Below are positions 1 through 8,362 of a stretch of DNA of 64,000 bases, one piece after another. A program made the translations under genes and the position numbers. Source of the stretch: Pirellulaceae bacterium (GTDB taxonomy: Bacteria > Planctomycetota > Planctomycetia > Pirellulales > Pirellulaceae); the NCBI GenBank assembly GCA_019636375.1, contig JAHBXS010000002.1:957621-1021620 (forward strand). Reading direction: 5' to 3'. Every line of letters starts with the position of its first letter. The stretch's first letter is position 1. The notes under the pieces were generated by a model that worked only from the letters and a program-made list of their open reading frames with translations, did not search any database and was not told where the DNA came from.

Positions 1-54
1 TGAGCGAGTGGACCGTTTTCCCTCACTTACGTTTCGGGTTTCAATAAAATCAAC

Positions 55-115
55 AAGTCGTCAAGACTTTCGGCATTTTGGCGATTTACTCGAAACTCTT
101 AACGAGTTCCGCTAC
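55..115. repeat. GTAGCGGAA-family palindromic repeat, copy 1 (left end degraded)
   Basis: This is one of three copies in the window (others at 11252-11319 and 31130-31196). The complete form begins GTAGCGGAAGTCGTCAAG and ends with a near-inverse arm, CTTGACGAGTTCCGCTAC, around a short centre, so the transcript could form a long hairpin. This copy keeps the right arm and part of the left arm. It is followed by a stretch resembling the sequence after copy 2, which ends in CCTTGACAAAGC, so the repeated unit is somewhat longer than the palindrome. Confidence 0.8.
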
Positions 116-200
116 CCCATAGTTAAGCCTTGACAAAGCACTCGTCGCTAATTCAAAAACTAAATTCGAGGCACAAAATCGGATGCTTGAACATAGGTTT

Positions 201-425
201 TTACGAGAAACTCGGCAGCATTTGACCGGCCTCTCCCACCCGAGAATTAGCTGCGACACTTAGGGTTTTTCCGATTTTCCCGAAAGTAGCAATTGCATTC
301 GGGCTGCGATTTCTGTTAGTTTCCCATTCAGGAGCCTCAGAAACCGTTAAGATTGAACGGGGCTTTGCGAAGACATAGAAGGCAAACAGGCAAACGACTA
401 CGATTGCGAATGGGGTGGCGTCCAC
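201..425 (-). CDS. Possible small membrane-anchored protein, unknown
   Basis: A 74-residue reading frame with a GTG start that would be transcribed divergently from the bPH2 gene. Residues 5-20 form one hydrophobic segment (FAIVVVCLFAFYVF), and the rest is polar with no recognised domain. There is no convincing ribosome binding site and no family match that I recognise. It may be a chance frame in an intergenic region. It is listed because the hydrophobic N-terminus followed by a soluble tail is a common design for small planctomycete proteins. Confidence 0.3.
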   Translation of the reverse strand: MDATPFAIVVVCLFAFYVFAKPRSILTVSEAPEWETNRNRSPNAIATFGKIGKTLSVAANSRVGEAGQMLPSFS

Positions 426-481
426 CCGAACCTTTGTCGAACTGAGACCATTTGGAAATTACCCTCGAAACATCATTGTCA

Positions 482-1189
482 ATGGAAACTGATTACCCGA
501 AACAACCCGACCCGTCCTCCACTACCGAGAGTTCCGAGTTGAGGGACAGAGTCGGGCAGAAAGAGCCCAGCATTGTTTTCCTGGGCGATGACCATTCTTT
601 GATGCCTCAAGAAACAACCCTTGGTAATAACACCCTGGCGGAGCATCCCGTCGAAATCAACTCGGGCACGCTTGAACATCGATTAGGCGACAACGCCGAA
701 TCTGCCGAATGGTATTCGCTTGATCCGCAGTTCGTCGGATTCACCCGCATGGTTGGCTTGATCACGACGGCAGTGTTGGGCATTCTGGGACTTATTGGTG
801 TTGTGGCGTTGTGGTTATTTGTATCGGAACAAATTTGGTGGATGCTGGGATTGGGATTGTACGCTGTGGTGATCTCTGGACTTTTGGTCATGGCGCTGGT
901 TTGGCCCAAGATCGAGTACCGCCATTATTTTTGGCGGCTTGATGACAAAGGCTTAGAAATTAAACGGGGCGTGTTGTGGCGGCACCGAATTTCTGTCCCA
1001 ACGGCCAGACTCCAACATGCCGACATCAGCCAGGGTCCCGTGCAGCGAATGTTTGGGCTCTCGAAACTCACCGTCTATACTGCGGGAACCTCTAACGCCT
1101 CGGTGGAACTCGATGGCTTGTCGCATGACACGGCTGCTTGGGTTCGCGATCAATTGATACTTCGTCGCGAGGAACTCGATGTCGTCTGA
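482..1189 (+). CDS. bPH2-domain membrane protein (YdbS-like)
   Basis: The product is a membrane protein with a bacterial pleckstrin-homology domain (bPH2, formerly DUF304). After a polar N-terminus of about 80 residues there are two hydrophobic segments (near VGLITTAVLGILGLIGVVAL and MLGLGLYAVVISGLLVMALV). The bPH2 core follows, with the family-like stretch RISVPTARLQHADISQGPVQRMFGLSKL. The ATG at 482 is chosen over an in-frame TTG at 452; neither has a strong ribosome binding site. Its end overlaps the start of the next bPH2 gene by 11 bases, the usual YdbS/YdbT arrangement, which suggests translational coupling. The biochemical role of this pair is not established. Confidence 0.85.
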   Translation: METDYPKQPDPSSTTESSELRDRVGQKEPSIVFLGDDHSLMPQETTLGNNTLAEHPVEINSGTLEHRLGDNAESAEWYSLDPQFVGFTRMVGLITTAVLGILGLIGVVALWLFVSEQIWWMLGLGLYAVVISGLLVMALVWPKIEYRHYFWRLDDKGLEIKRGVLWRHRISVPTARLQHADISQGPVQRMFGLSKLTVYTAGTSNASVELDGLSHDTAAWVRDQLILRREELDVV

Positions 1190-2903
1190 CCCTCTTGCCG
1201 GAGAATCATCGCGAGAACCCGAACTGGTCGCCGAGATTCTTCTCGAAAAACCCACATTGGCCGAATTGGTCGAGTCGCCAGCAGCGGACAATTCGCCGAA
1301 CGCCAAGGCCGGTTCGGGGAGCTACCATTTTTTGCACTGGTCGTCATTGTTCTTTGACATCATCAGTCGGTTTCGGCAGTATTTGATTCCGCTTATATTT
1401 GCCTTTTTAAGTGCCCGAAACCAAGACTGGTTTTTTGGGGTCTTGGCGGGTGTCTTTCTGATCGGCTCCCTGATGCGGACCTTCGTCAGATACTTTACGT
1501 TGCAATACGGAATTGCTAACGGTGAACTGGTCGTCAAGCAAGGCTTGATTTTTCGTAGTATCCGCACGGTCCCCACCCGCAAAATTCAAAACGTCAATTT
1601 GCGGCAAACCATTTTCCATCGTGTCTTGGGGGTCTACGAAGTCCACGTGGAGACGGCTAGTGGGCAAGAAGCCGAGGCCGTGTTGAGAGTCTTGGCCAAA
1701 GCGCAAGTCGACAGTTTGCGGCATGAGATTTTTGCGGCGCGACCGGCAGGGGGAAATGGCCCTTCATCTGCGACCGCCGTCAATTCAATCGGTGAAGTTC
1801 CGGCAGTTGATCCGTTCAGTGTCGACGCTCAAGTTTCGGAGGATCTAATCGACGGGACGGTTGCAGGGTCGGCATCGGCAGAGCGATTGCTTCTAAGGAT
1901 TCCCGCTGGGTGGCTGGTGAAAGTCGGCCTGGCGAGCAACCGGGGTTGGCTGGTGGTCGGTGTGGCGTTTGGTCTATTTTTTCAATTCGGTTCTTTCGAC
2001 GAGGAACGCTGGATCAAGCAAGCGATCAATTTTATCGGCAGTGCCTTTGACGCTCTGCACTTAGGATTTTTGCAATACGTGGTACTGGCGGTGATCGGAC
2101 TGATTCTGCTGAAACTCTTCGGCGTCGTTTGGTATCTGACGCGATTTTTTGGATACCGTTTGACTCGCGCGGGTGACGACTTGCGAATCACGTGCGGGCT
2201 CCTCACCAGTTATAGTGCCACGATCCCGCGCAAACGAATCCAAGTCATCAGTGTTCAGAGCTCTTGGTTGATGCGTCAGATGGGAGTTGTCCGCATTTGT
2301 ATCGAAACCGCTGGGGGAGGCGGAAACGACAATGACAAAGAAAATAGTCATACGCAAATCACTCGCAGTTCGTTTGTTCCAGCACTGGCGGAGGACGATG
2401 TGCCTCGTTTAATAAGTGAACTCCGCCCGGATTTGAAATGGGTTCCCGAAGACTTGCATTGGGTCTCCGCTGCGGGCAAGACGGCCTATCGCCGGGCGCG
2501 GATCAATTTGATAGTTTCCCTGTTGATCACGGGCGTGGTGAGTTGGTTTTATTGGCCGTGGGGACTGGGGGTCATTCTATTACTGGGTCCGTGGTCGGTT
2601 TTGCAAGCTCGGTTGTATGCCCGCAGCCTTAAGTATGCACGAACCGCAGACGGTGTGATCTTCCGCAGTGGCGTGTTGACTCGGAAGACGAGCCTCGCGT
2701 TTTTTGATCGGGTGCAGACTTTGTCGGTTTCGCAGTCGCCGTTTGATCGCCGCTGGAAGATGGCGGCAATCACGATCGACACCGCCGCCGCAGGCCCTGC
2801 CGATCATCCATTAACGATTCCCTATTTAGACGCCCCATTTGTGCTGGAGGAAATCGAAGCCCTCCGCCACCACGTCGCCACTCACCGCCCCCAATGGGCA
2901 TAG
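1179..2903 (+). CDS. Multi-bPH2-domain membrane protein (YdbT-like)
   Basis: A 574-residue partner of the preceding gene. Three bPH2 modules can be seen, each with the basic -P-x-R-K-I-Q- or R-V-Q-like strand: near residues 110-190 (TVPTRKIQNVNLRQTIFHRVLGV), 325-385 (TIPRKRIQVISVQSSWLMRQMGV) and 490-560 (LAFFDRVQTLSVSQSPFDRRW). Hydrophobic pairs precede the modules (around 45-90, 245-315 and 445-475), as in YdbT proteins. The acidic, low-complexity linker around residues 200-235 separates modules one and two. The four-base-phase overlap with the upstream gene indicates an operon. It is probably an inner-membrane protein; the function is unknown. Confidence 0.85.
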   Translation: MSSDPLAGESSREPELVAEILLEKPTLAELVESPAADNSPNAKAGSGSYHFLHWSSLFFDIISRFRQYLIPLIFAFLSARNQDWFFGVLAGVFLIGSLMRTFVRYFTLQYGIANGELVVKQGLIFRSIRTVPTRKIQNVNLRQTIFHRVLGVYEVHVETASGQEAEAVLRVLAKAQVDSLRHEIFAARPAGGNGPSSATAVNSIGEVPAVDPFSVDAQVSEDLIDGTVAGSASAERLLLRIPAGWLVKVGLASNRGWLVVGVAFGLFFQFGSFDEERWIKQAINFIGSAFDALHLGFLQYVVLAVIGLILLKLFGVVWYLTRFFGYRLTRAGDDLRITCGLLTSYSATIPRKRIQVISVQSSWLMRQMGVVRICIETAGGGGNDNDKENSHTQITRSSFVPALAEDDVPRLISELRPDLKWVPEDLHWVSAAGKTAYRRARINLIVSLLITGVVSWFYWPWGLGVILLLGPWSVLQARLYARSLKYARTADGVIFRSGVLTRKTSLAFFDRVQTLSVSQSPFDRRWKMAAITIDTAAAGPADHPLTIPYLDAPFVLEEIEALRHHVATHRPQWA

Positions 2904-2907
2904 GATT

Positions 2908-3138
2908 ATGGAACATTTTGCATCGAGTCCGCAGCCGACTGATTTGCATCGAAAAACGGTTCGCAAGATTTCGCTTTCCGAAGAAGGTGTCGATCGGGAA
3001 TACTCGTCGATGACCGCTGAAGAGCGTATCCTAATGGTCTGGCCCTTGACGCTCGCTGCCTGGCAATTCGCCAATCCCGAAGGATTTGAATCCCGAGTTC
3101 AACGGCACATCATTCGCATTGAGCGAAACGACTTCTGA
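2908..3138 (+). CDS. Conserved-looking small protein, unknown function
   Basis: A 76-residue protein whose ATG lies four bases after the stop of the bPH2 gene, so it is probably the last gene of that operon. A longer frame upstream overlaps the bPH2 gene and is not preferred. The protein is soluble and contains the motif MTAEERILMVWPLTLAAWQF in its middle. That motif resembles small planctomycete proteins in which an acidic helix precedes an aromatic-rich helix. No domain is recognised and no function can be assigned. Confidence 0.65.
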   Translation: MEHFASSPQPTDLHRKTVRKISLSEEGVDREYSSMTAEERILMVWPLTLAAWQFANPEGFESRVQRHIIRIERNDF

Positions 3139-3238
3139 TGTATTTCGCCGGGCCGACTTAATCAAAAACAAAACTGCTACCGGACGCCCAAAAGACCTTG
3201 CCGATATCGCCGCTCTTGACGTTTGGGAAGACGGCTAA
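3125..3238 (+). pseudogene. C-terminal remnant of a nucleotidyltransferase-type gene
   Basis: The forward frame ending at the TAA at 3236-3238 reads RRADLIKNKTATGRPKDLAD followed by IAALDVWEDG. This is the characteristic C-terminal end of small nucleotidyltransferase-superfamily proteins, where a conserved helix reads approximately LI.NK.A.GRPKDLADI..L. No start codon or upstream catalytic domain (G-S-x-D type) can be found in this frame, because it runs into the end of the preceding small gene. I read it as a truncated relic. The minus-strand frame over the same DNA is its shadow. Confidence 0.7.
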
Positions 3239-3499
3239 GCAACGAGTTGTGGGGCAAGATCGCCATTTTGCCTTCGCGAACGTGCTGCATTAGAATCGTC
3301 TGCCTCCTGCGCTCATCGGGCCAAGCCAATTTCTTCCAGGTTATCACTAAATTGGCATCGCTCGGCAATTGTCTTTGTGATTGAGCGTTTGGGCTTGCGG
3401 TGGTTATAATGGGAGGTGGACGAGCGGCTTTGGTGGTCAGTTCGCCATATTTTGTTCGTCTTTGAATGTTGTCGCTACTTTTTAAACATTAGGAACTTT
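3239..3499. other. Intergenic stretch with no gene seen
   Basis: The stretch lies between the nucleotidyltransferase relic and the NfeD start. It holds no frame with recognisable protein features. An AGGAAC ribosome-binding-like sequence sits at 3491-3496, immediately before the GTG start of the NfeD gene. Confidence 0.5.
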
Positions 3500-4081
3500 G
3501 TGGACCCACTGATCGCCGCTATCATCCTGCTGGTGTTGGGATTGCTGTTTATTGTGTTGGAACTCTTTGTTCCGTCAGCCGGGATTTTGGGGATTCTGGC
3601 CGGAGTCTGCTTGACTGCGGGTATCGTGGTGGGCTTTATTCACTCGTTGATGACGGGAGTGATCATGCTGCTGGTCGTCGTGCTGGCATTGCCCATCGTA
3701 TTTGCCTTGATGATCAAAATCTGGCCAAGCACACCGATTGGCCGCCGGATTTTGGTCAAGCCGCCGACCAAAGAAGAAGTGCTACCAACCGGGGCCCATC
3801 TCGATGAACTTCGCGAAACCGTGGGAAAGGTCGCGGTGGCCAAGACTAAAATGCTCCCCAGTGGCATCGTCACCATCGACCGCCGACAATACGATGCTGT
3901 TTGCGAGGGTTTTGCCGTGGAGCCCGGCGATCAAGTGAAAGTCGTGGCGGCTCGGTCCGGCCGCTTATATGTCCAACCCTACGACCCCAACGAAGACCTC
4001 GCAACTAAGTTCGGGGACGCGAACTTACTCGATAAATCTTTGGACGAACTCGGAATCGATTCGCTCGAAGAGCCCCGTTAA
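3500..4081 (+). CDS. NfeD family membrane protein (short form)
   Basis: A 193-residue protein of the NfeD family, which acts in the membrane, usually alongside SPFH/flotillin-type proteins or proteases. The N-terminus carries two to three hydrophobic segments (IAAIILLVLGLLFIVLELFV, then ILGILAGVCLTAGIVVGFI and VIMLLVVVLALPIVFALMI). The C-terminal half is the OB-fold NfeD domain, with the typical stretch LPSGIVTIDRRQYDAVCEG and a following GDQVKVV. The GTG at 3500 is chosen because it follows AGGAAC and begins directly at the first membrane segment; an upstream start at 3416 would add 28 unconvincing residues. A long NfeD protease occurs at 28689-30905, but no flotillin gene is adjacent here. 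Confidence 0.85.
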   Translation: MDPLIAAIILLVLGLLFIVLELFVPSAGILGILAGVCLTAGIVVGFIHSLMTGVIMLLVVVLALPIVFALMIKIWPSTPIGRRILVKPPTKEEVLPTGAHLDELRETVGKVAVAKTKMLPSGIVTIDRRQYDAVCEGFAVEPGDQVKVVAARSGRLYVQPYDPNEDLATKFGDANLLDKSLDELGIDSLEEPR

Positions 4082-4131
4082 TCAAAGCCTATTTTTGTTG
4101 GTGTTTGCCGGACGTTGGCTTGATAGTGCTT

Positions 4132-4179
4132 GGCGGGCAGGATGCCCGCGATCCCGGGAACGCGGGCATCCTGCCCGCC
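4132..4179. repeat. GGCGGGC palindromic repeat, copy 1
   Basis: Two perfect 19-base inverse arms, GGCGGGCAGGATGCCCGCG and its complement, surround the ten-base centre ATCCCGGGAA. Related copies lie at 37316-37363 and 38541-38587, with the same centre and compensating changes in the arms. It sits in the 380-base gap between NfeD and kdsC, which otherwise shows no gene. Conservation of pairing rather than exact sequence suggests a structured, REP-like mobile hairpin. Confidence 0.85.
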
Positions 4180-4464
4180 CCACGTGAAATTCAATCCACT
4201 CGTAAACATTCCTCCTCCCCCTCGATTCGAATGCTAGCACGCTTTTGAGTTGTTGATTTGAATGCTGCCAACTAGAATCACCCGCTGGAAAAAACCAGAG
4301 TCCTCAGTTTTATCGATGCATGGCGTGCAAATCGCAAATTGTTCCCCATCTAGCATTTTTGACAGTCCGAACAATTGAGGACAATTGTTCTACTAACCGT
4401 CGTTTTTAAAATCGAGAGGAGCCTGTACAGGGTGTTTTCAGCATCGACAAAACTCGAACAGCGA

Positions 4465-4962
4465 ATGCAAGCGATCCAACTGATCCTTTCGGATGTCGAC
4501 GGGGTCCTGACCGACGGCGGCATCGCTTATGACAACCAAGGGGTCGAGGTCAAGCAGTTTCATGTCCGCGACGGATTGGGGATCAAGCTCTGGCAACAAG
4601 CCGGTCTGAAATTCGGTGTGCTCACCGCTAGAAACTCCCACATCGTCAAAGTCCGCGCGATGGAACTGGGGATCACCATTGTCCGCCAAGGGTTTTCGGA
4701 AAAACTCCCTGCGGCGATGCAAATCATCGAAGAGAACAACCTCAAACCGGAAAACGTATGCTACATCGGCGATGACCTACCCGACTTGCCGGTGATTCGC
4801 TCGGTCGGCTTGGGGGTGGCTGTTTCCAACGCCGTCGCCGAGGTCCGCGCGGCGGCTCATTACACCACCAAAGCGGCAGGTGGGCAGGGTGCCGTGCGAG
4901 AGTTGATCGAACTAATCCTAAACCATCAAAAACGCTGGAGTGAAATCGTGGCCAAATATTAG
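4465..4962 (+). CDS. kdsC: 3-deoxy-D-manno-octulosonate 8-phosphate phosphatase (KdsC)
   Basis: A HAD-superfamily phosphatase of the KdsC family. It removes phosphate from KDO-8-phosphate to give KDO for the lipopolysaccharide inner core. The 165 residues from the ATG at 4465 match the compact KdsC length. Motif I is LILSDVDGVLTDG near the N-terminus with both catalytic aspartates. Motif II lies in GVLTARNS, the motif III lysine in SEKLPA, and motif IV in YIGDDLPDLPVI. There is no cap domain, as is usual for KdsC tetramers. An in-frame upstream start at 4375 would add 30 residues and is disfavoured. It is followed directly by a very large LPS-export-like gene, which supports an envelope role. 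Confidence 0.92.
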   Translation: MQAIQLILSDVDGVLTDGGIAYDNQGVEVKQFHVRDGLGIKLWQQAGLKFGVLTARNSHIVKVRAMELGITIVRQGFSEKLPAAMQIIEENNLKPENVCYIGDDLPDLPVIRSVGLGVAVSNAVAEVRAAAHYTTKAAGGQGAVRELIELILNHQKRWSEIVAKY

Positions 4963-7900
4963 GCGATGTCCAAAAAAAGAACTTTCTCAATCAATTGAAA
5001 AACTTCCTCTAGGCTACCCGTCGTTGAAATCGTCTCAACTCTTTGTCCGCTATCTCGTCACGTTGGCTGGAACGATTGCCGCCTACGTGATGTACGCTGC
5101 GCTGATCGTGCCGCGAATCGAAGGGCAAGGATTCGACTTGGGGATCGAAAATCTGCAACGTCCGATCGTCAAAGGCCAAGAAGTCAGCCCCGACCAAGAA
5201 CTCCTCGCTTGGCTCCCTGCCGACAGTTGGGAGCACCAGCCCTGCAAACGCTTGGAAATGGACGACGGGATTCTTTTTTTCCAAGACTACCAACCGCGCG
5301 AGGGGGGATTGGTCGAGGTATTCCCTTTCACCCTCGTGCTCAAAAAAACCAAACCTGCCTACGGTCCTGGCCCCGACAAACCCGAATCACCGATCATCAT
5401 CCGCGCATCGCGCCAAGCGGAATTACGTTTCGACCGCCCCTTCGAATTAGGTCAAGGCTCGGCTGGGAAACTGATCGAGTGCCAACTGCAAGGGGACGTT
5501 AACGTCTACCGCCAACAAATCGAAGGGGTCGAGGGCTTCAGCATTTGGACTCGCAACGTGCAGATGACCCCTCAACGTGTGATCTCGCTCGATGAAGTCC
5601 GCTTTCAGATCGGTCCCCACAGCGGTTTGGGTAGAAATCTCTTGATGGACCTGGAACACAAAACACCCTTGAACAGTCTCAACACCAGCTTTAACAACAT
5701 CAAGGGGATCGCTCGGTTGGAACTTGCGTTTGTCGAGCGGATTCGCCTAATCCCCGACAGCCGGGAACCTGCGTCACCTACTCGCCAAGCCTCCGCAGAA
5801 GATTTGCGCAGCCTCGCGTCCGCCCCCATCGACATCGTTTGCGCCGGTCCCTTTGTGATCGATTTCCAAGCCCAACTCGCCGAGTTCCGCGACCAAGTGG
5901 AAGTCACTCGGCTCGATCAATATCGCGATCAACTTCACGCGGACCTTTTGCGATTGCATTTTGTCGAAGTCCCCAAACCCGACGCTGTCGATGAGGAAAG
6001 CACAAGCCTCAAGTTGGCTCGCGTTCAAATGCAAGGGGCTCCAGCGCGGCTAAACCTCCCCTCAGAATCAGCCACGGTCAGCGGCGGAAGATTAGACTAC
6101 GACTTGATCAAAGGCGAAGTGATCGGGAACGACCCCCAAGTCGTCCGTATCCATCACTCCGACAAAAAATTTGCGTCGCAAAAAATCCGCTATACGCTAC
6201 GGGCCGATGGTGGATTGGGGAACCTGATTGCCGAGGGCCCCGGTGAACTGGAGCAAATCCCCACCTCGACCGGCGACTCAGAAGCGTTTCACTTGCGATG
6301 GGCCAACCACCTCACCACGACCGACCAAGCTGGCAAAAAACTTGTCACCGTCTCCGGTAATGTGATTGCCCAAGTCAATCACTCGACCACTGTTTCGGGG
6401 GACAAAGTGGAACTTTGGTTGCAAGAAAATGTCGTCTCCATCCCATCCCAATACGGAACCGAACCGCGTTCGAAAGTCGAGTATAGCCCCATCGAGTTGC
6501 TGGTCGACAACCAGGTCCGCATTCGCTCGCCAGAGGTCGATGGCACGACGCGGCTCTTGAAATTGATTTGGCCAGCGGGCACACAAAGTCGCCTTTCGAA
6601 AACCTCGCCGATCGAGCAGGTGACTCCCCGCCCAGATTCGCGAGAACACCGAACCCTACGAGTCCCAACCCCAGCACCGACTCCCCATCGCGATCCAGAC
6701 AACTCTCCCGGCAACCAAATACCACCAATCGGCCCCCAAACCCCACCGCCGCAGAATCGGATGCCCCCGCTTTCGGCTTCACCGCAGCAGTTTGGCGTTC
6801 CAACTTCACCCGCTCCGCCGCTGCTGGTCACGGGAGATGTCATCACGGTATTCTTAGGAGCGAGTCCGACAACGACGACGACTGCGGCCCCAAGAAATTT
6901 CGAGCGGTTGGAGATTGACGGCAACGTTCGTATCAACAAACCGAACGCCGCAGACCCAAACACCATCGAGTTCAAGGTCAGCGGGAATCGACTGCAACTG
7001 ACCCCCCAAGGCTCCGACCTCCACGAGTGCCAAGTCACAGGGGCGGCTCATGTCGAAACGCCTGAATTGACAATCAAGGGAGAATCGCTGCATCTCAATC
7101 AGCGTGACAATCGCGTCTGGGTCAGCGGAGCAGGGTCGCTCGTCGCTCACCGTCAATCCAAATCGACCCCGACTCAGAACCCTGCCGCCAATCCACCTCC
7201 AGGAATGCAAATCGCCGATCTCGCTCAATCCGACCAACCGATTCATGTTGAATGGGGCGCGGGAATGATCTTTGACGGCGAGAAGATTTACTTCGAACAA
7301 GACGTGCGGGCTCGCACCGAACAACACAACCCAACTCAAGGCACCAAAGGCATCATGCGGTCCACGAGTGAGGGACTCAGCCTGCAACTCAACCGCCGCA
7401 TCGAGCTTGCCAAAGCAAACACGCAAGGCGCTCAATCAGACATCAGTGTGGTTCACGTGATTCTGACACATCAGATCGCCGATCGGGCTTTCCCCAAATC
7501 AGAGTCCCGCACACCTCCGGAAAATGTGGTCCTCGAACGGACCAATGTCGATCAACAAAACGCCCCCTTTGAAAAGCAAATGATCATCGTCCGGCACCTT
7601 TCGGTAAACCTTCCTACCGGAGACATTCGCGGTTCGGGGCCTGGCGGCATCATTTCTTGGCGAGCCGCAGGGGATGGTTCGGAGTCCTCCAAATTTAAGC
7701 TTGCATCACAAAATAACAACGACTCGAAACAACGCAAGTTTCCAATCCAGTACATTCACGCCAACTTCAATGAACGCCTCGTGGCCAACACGAACCAAGA
7801 ACGCATGCTACTGGTCGGCAACGTCCGAACCCTTTACGGCGGAGTCGCACGGTGGGACCAGCAACTCGACCCCGAATCGACACGTGTGCCCCCGGATGCG

Positions 7901-8233
7901 ATTCGGATTACTTGCGATCAACTCGATGTCTCTCGCTGGCAACCACGCGGTGCAGAGGAGCCGACCACGGAACTTCAGGCACTTGGTAACGTTCGCGTCG
8001 TCAGTCAGCAGTTTGAAACAACGTCGCATCGACTGACTTACGACGAGCTCAGCGACATGCTGACCATCGAAGGTGACGAACGCAACGCCGCGAATCTGTG
8101 GCAAAAACGGACGCCGAACAGTCAAGCCAACCACTTATCCGCCGGAAAAATCCGCTACCGCCCTTCGGATGAATGGACCAGCATCGACGGGGTTAAAAAG
8201 GCCACCCTCCGCGACCTCCGCCCGGGGAATTAA
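4940..8233 (+). CDS. Giant LptA/LptC (OstA-like) LPS-transport-type protein
   Basis: A protein of up to 1097 residues with one N-terminal membrane anchor (LFVRYLVTLAGTIAAYVMYA, about residues 34-53) and a long periplasmic part. The body is rich in alternating beta-strand patterns such as ARLNLPSESATVSGGRLDYD, LVTVSGNVIAQVNHSTTVSG and LTYDELSDMLTIEGD. These resemble OstA/LptC repeats that carry LPS between membranes. A proline-rich linker lies near residues 555-630. The GTG at 4940 overlaps kdsC by 23 bases; a TTG at 5024 would start just before the membrane anchor and is an alternative. Ordinary LptA or LptC proteins are about 180-200 residues, so this is several-fold longer. The assignment rests on fold pattern and on kdsC adjacency. 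Confidence 0.7.
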   Translation: MKSWPNIRRCPKKELSQSIEKLPLGYPSLKSSQLFVRYLVTLAGTIAAYVMYAALIVPRIEGQGFDLGIENLQRPIVKGQEVSPDQELLAWLPADSWEHQPCKRLEMDDGILFFQDYQPREGGLVEVFPFTLVLKKTKPAYGPGPDKPESPIIIRASRQAELRFDRPFELGQGSAGKLIECQLQGDVNVYRQQIEGVEGFSIWTRNVQMTPQRVISLDEVRFQIGPHSGLGRNLLMDLEHKTPLNSLNTSFNNIKGIARLELAFVERIRLIPDSREPASPTRQASAEDLRSLASAPIDIVCAGPFVIDFQAQLAEFRDQVEVTRLDQYRDQLHADLLRLHFVEVPKPDAVDEESTSLKLARVQMQGAPARLNLPSESATVSGGRLDYDLIKGEVIGNDPQVVRIHHSDKKFASQKIRYTLRADGGLGNLIAEGPGELEQIPTSTGDSEAFHLRWANHLTTTDQAGKKLVTVSGNVIAQVNHSTTVSGDKVELWLQENVVSIPSQYGTEPRSKVEYSPIELLVDNQVRIRSPEVDGTTRLLKLIWPAGTQSRLSKTSPIEQVTPRPDSREHRTLRVPTPAPTPHRDPDNSPGNQIPPIGPQTPPPQNRMPPLSASPQQFGVPTSPAPPLLVTGDVITVFLGASPTTTTTAAPRNFERLEIDGNVRINKPNAADPNTIEFKVSGNRLQLTPQGSDLHECQVTGAAHVETPELTIKGESLHLNQRDNRVWVSGAGSLVAHRQSKSTPTQNPAANPPPGMQIADLAQSDQPIHVEWGAGMIFDGEKIYFEQDVRARTEQHNPTQGTKGIMRSTSEGLSLQLNRRIELAKANTQGAQSDISVVHVILTHQIADRAFPKSESRTPPENVVLERTNVDQQNAPFEKQMIIVRHLSVNLPTGDIRGSGPGGIISWRAAGDGSESSKFKLASQNNNDSKQRKFPIQYIHANFNERLVANTNQERMLLVGNVRTLYGGVARWDQQLDPESTRVPPDAIRITCDQLDVSRWQPRGAEEPTTELQALGNVRVVSQQFETTSHRLTYDELSDMLTIEGDERNAANLWQKRTPNSQANHLSAGKIRYRPSDEWTSIDGVKKATLRDLRPGN

Positions 8234-8362
8234 AACGCCACTCTTCTCCTAAATCCCCAACTTCACAAAACTGTCAGATTCGCCCTTGTCCAGCCGGGAC
8301 AGGATTGTTACAAGTCCACTTCTTTACGTACCCTTGATCCGATTTTGGGGAACTGTTGATCG

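Noticed and set aside
3177..3368. A 63-residue minus-strand protein
   Set aside because: It is partly antisense to the nucleotidyltransferase relic, with no ribosome site or recognised feature.
6379..7038. Long minus-strand frames within the LPS-export-like gene
   Set aside because: They are antisense to a proline-rich, high-GC coding region, have no domains, and conflict with a well-supported gene.
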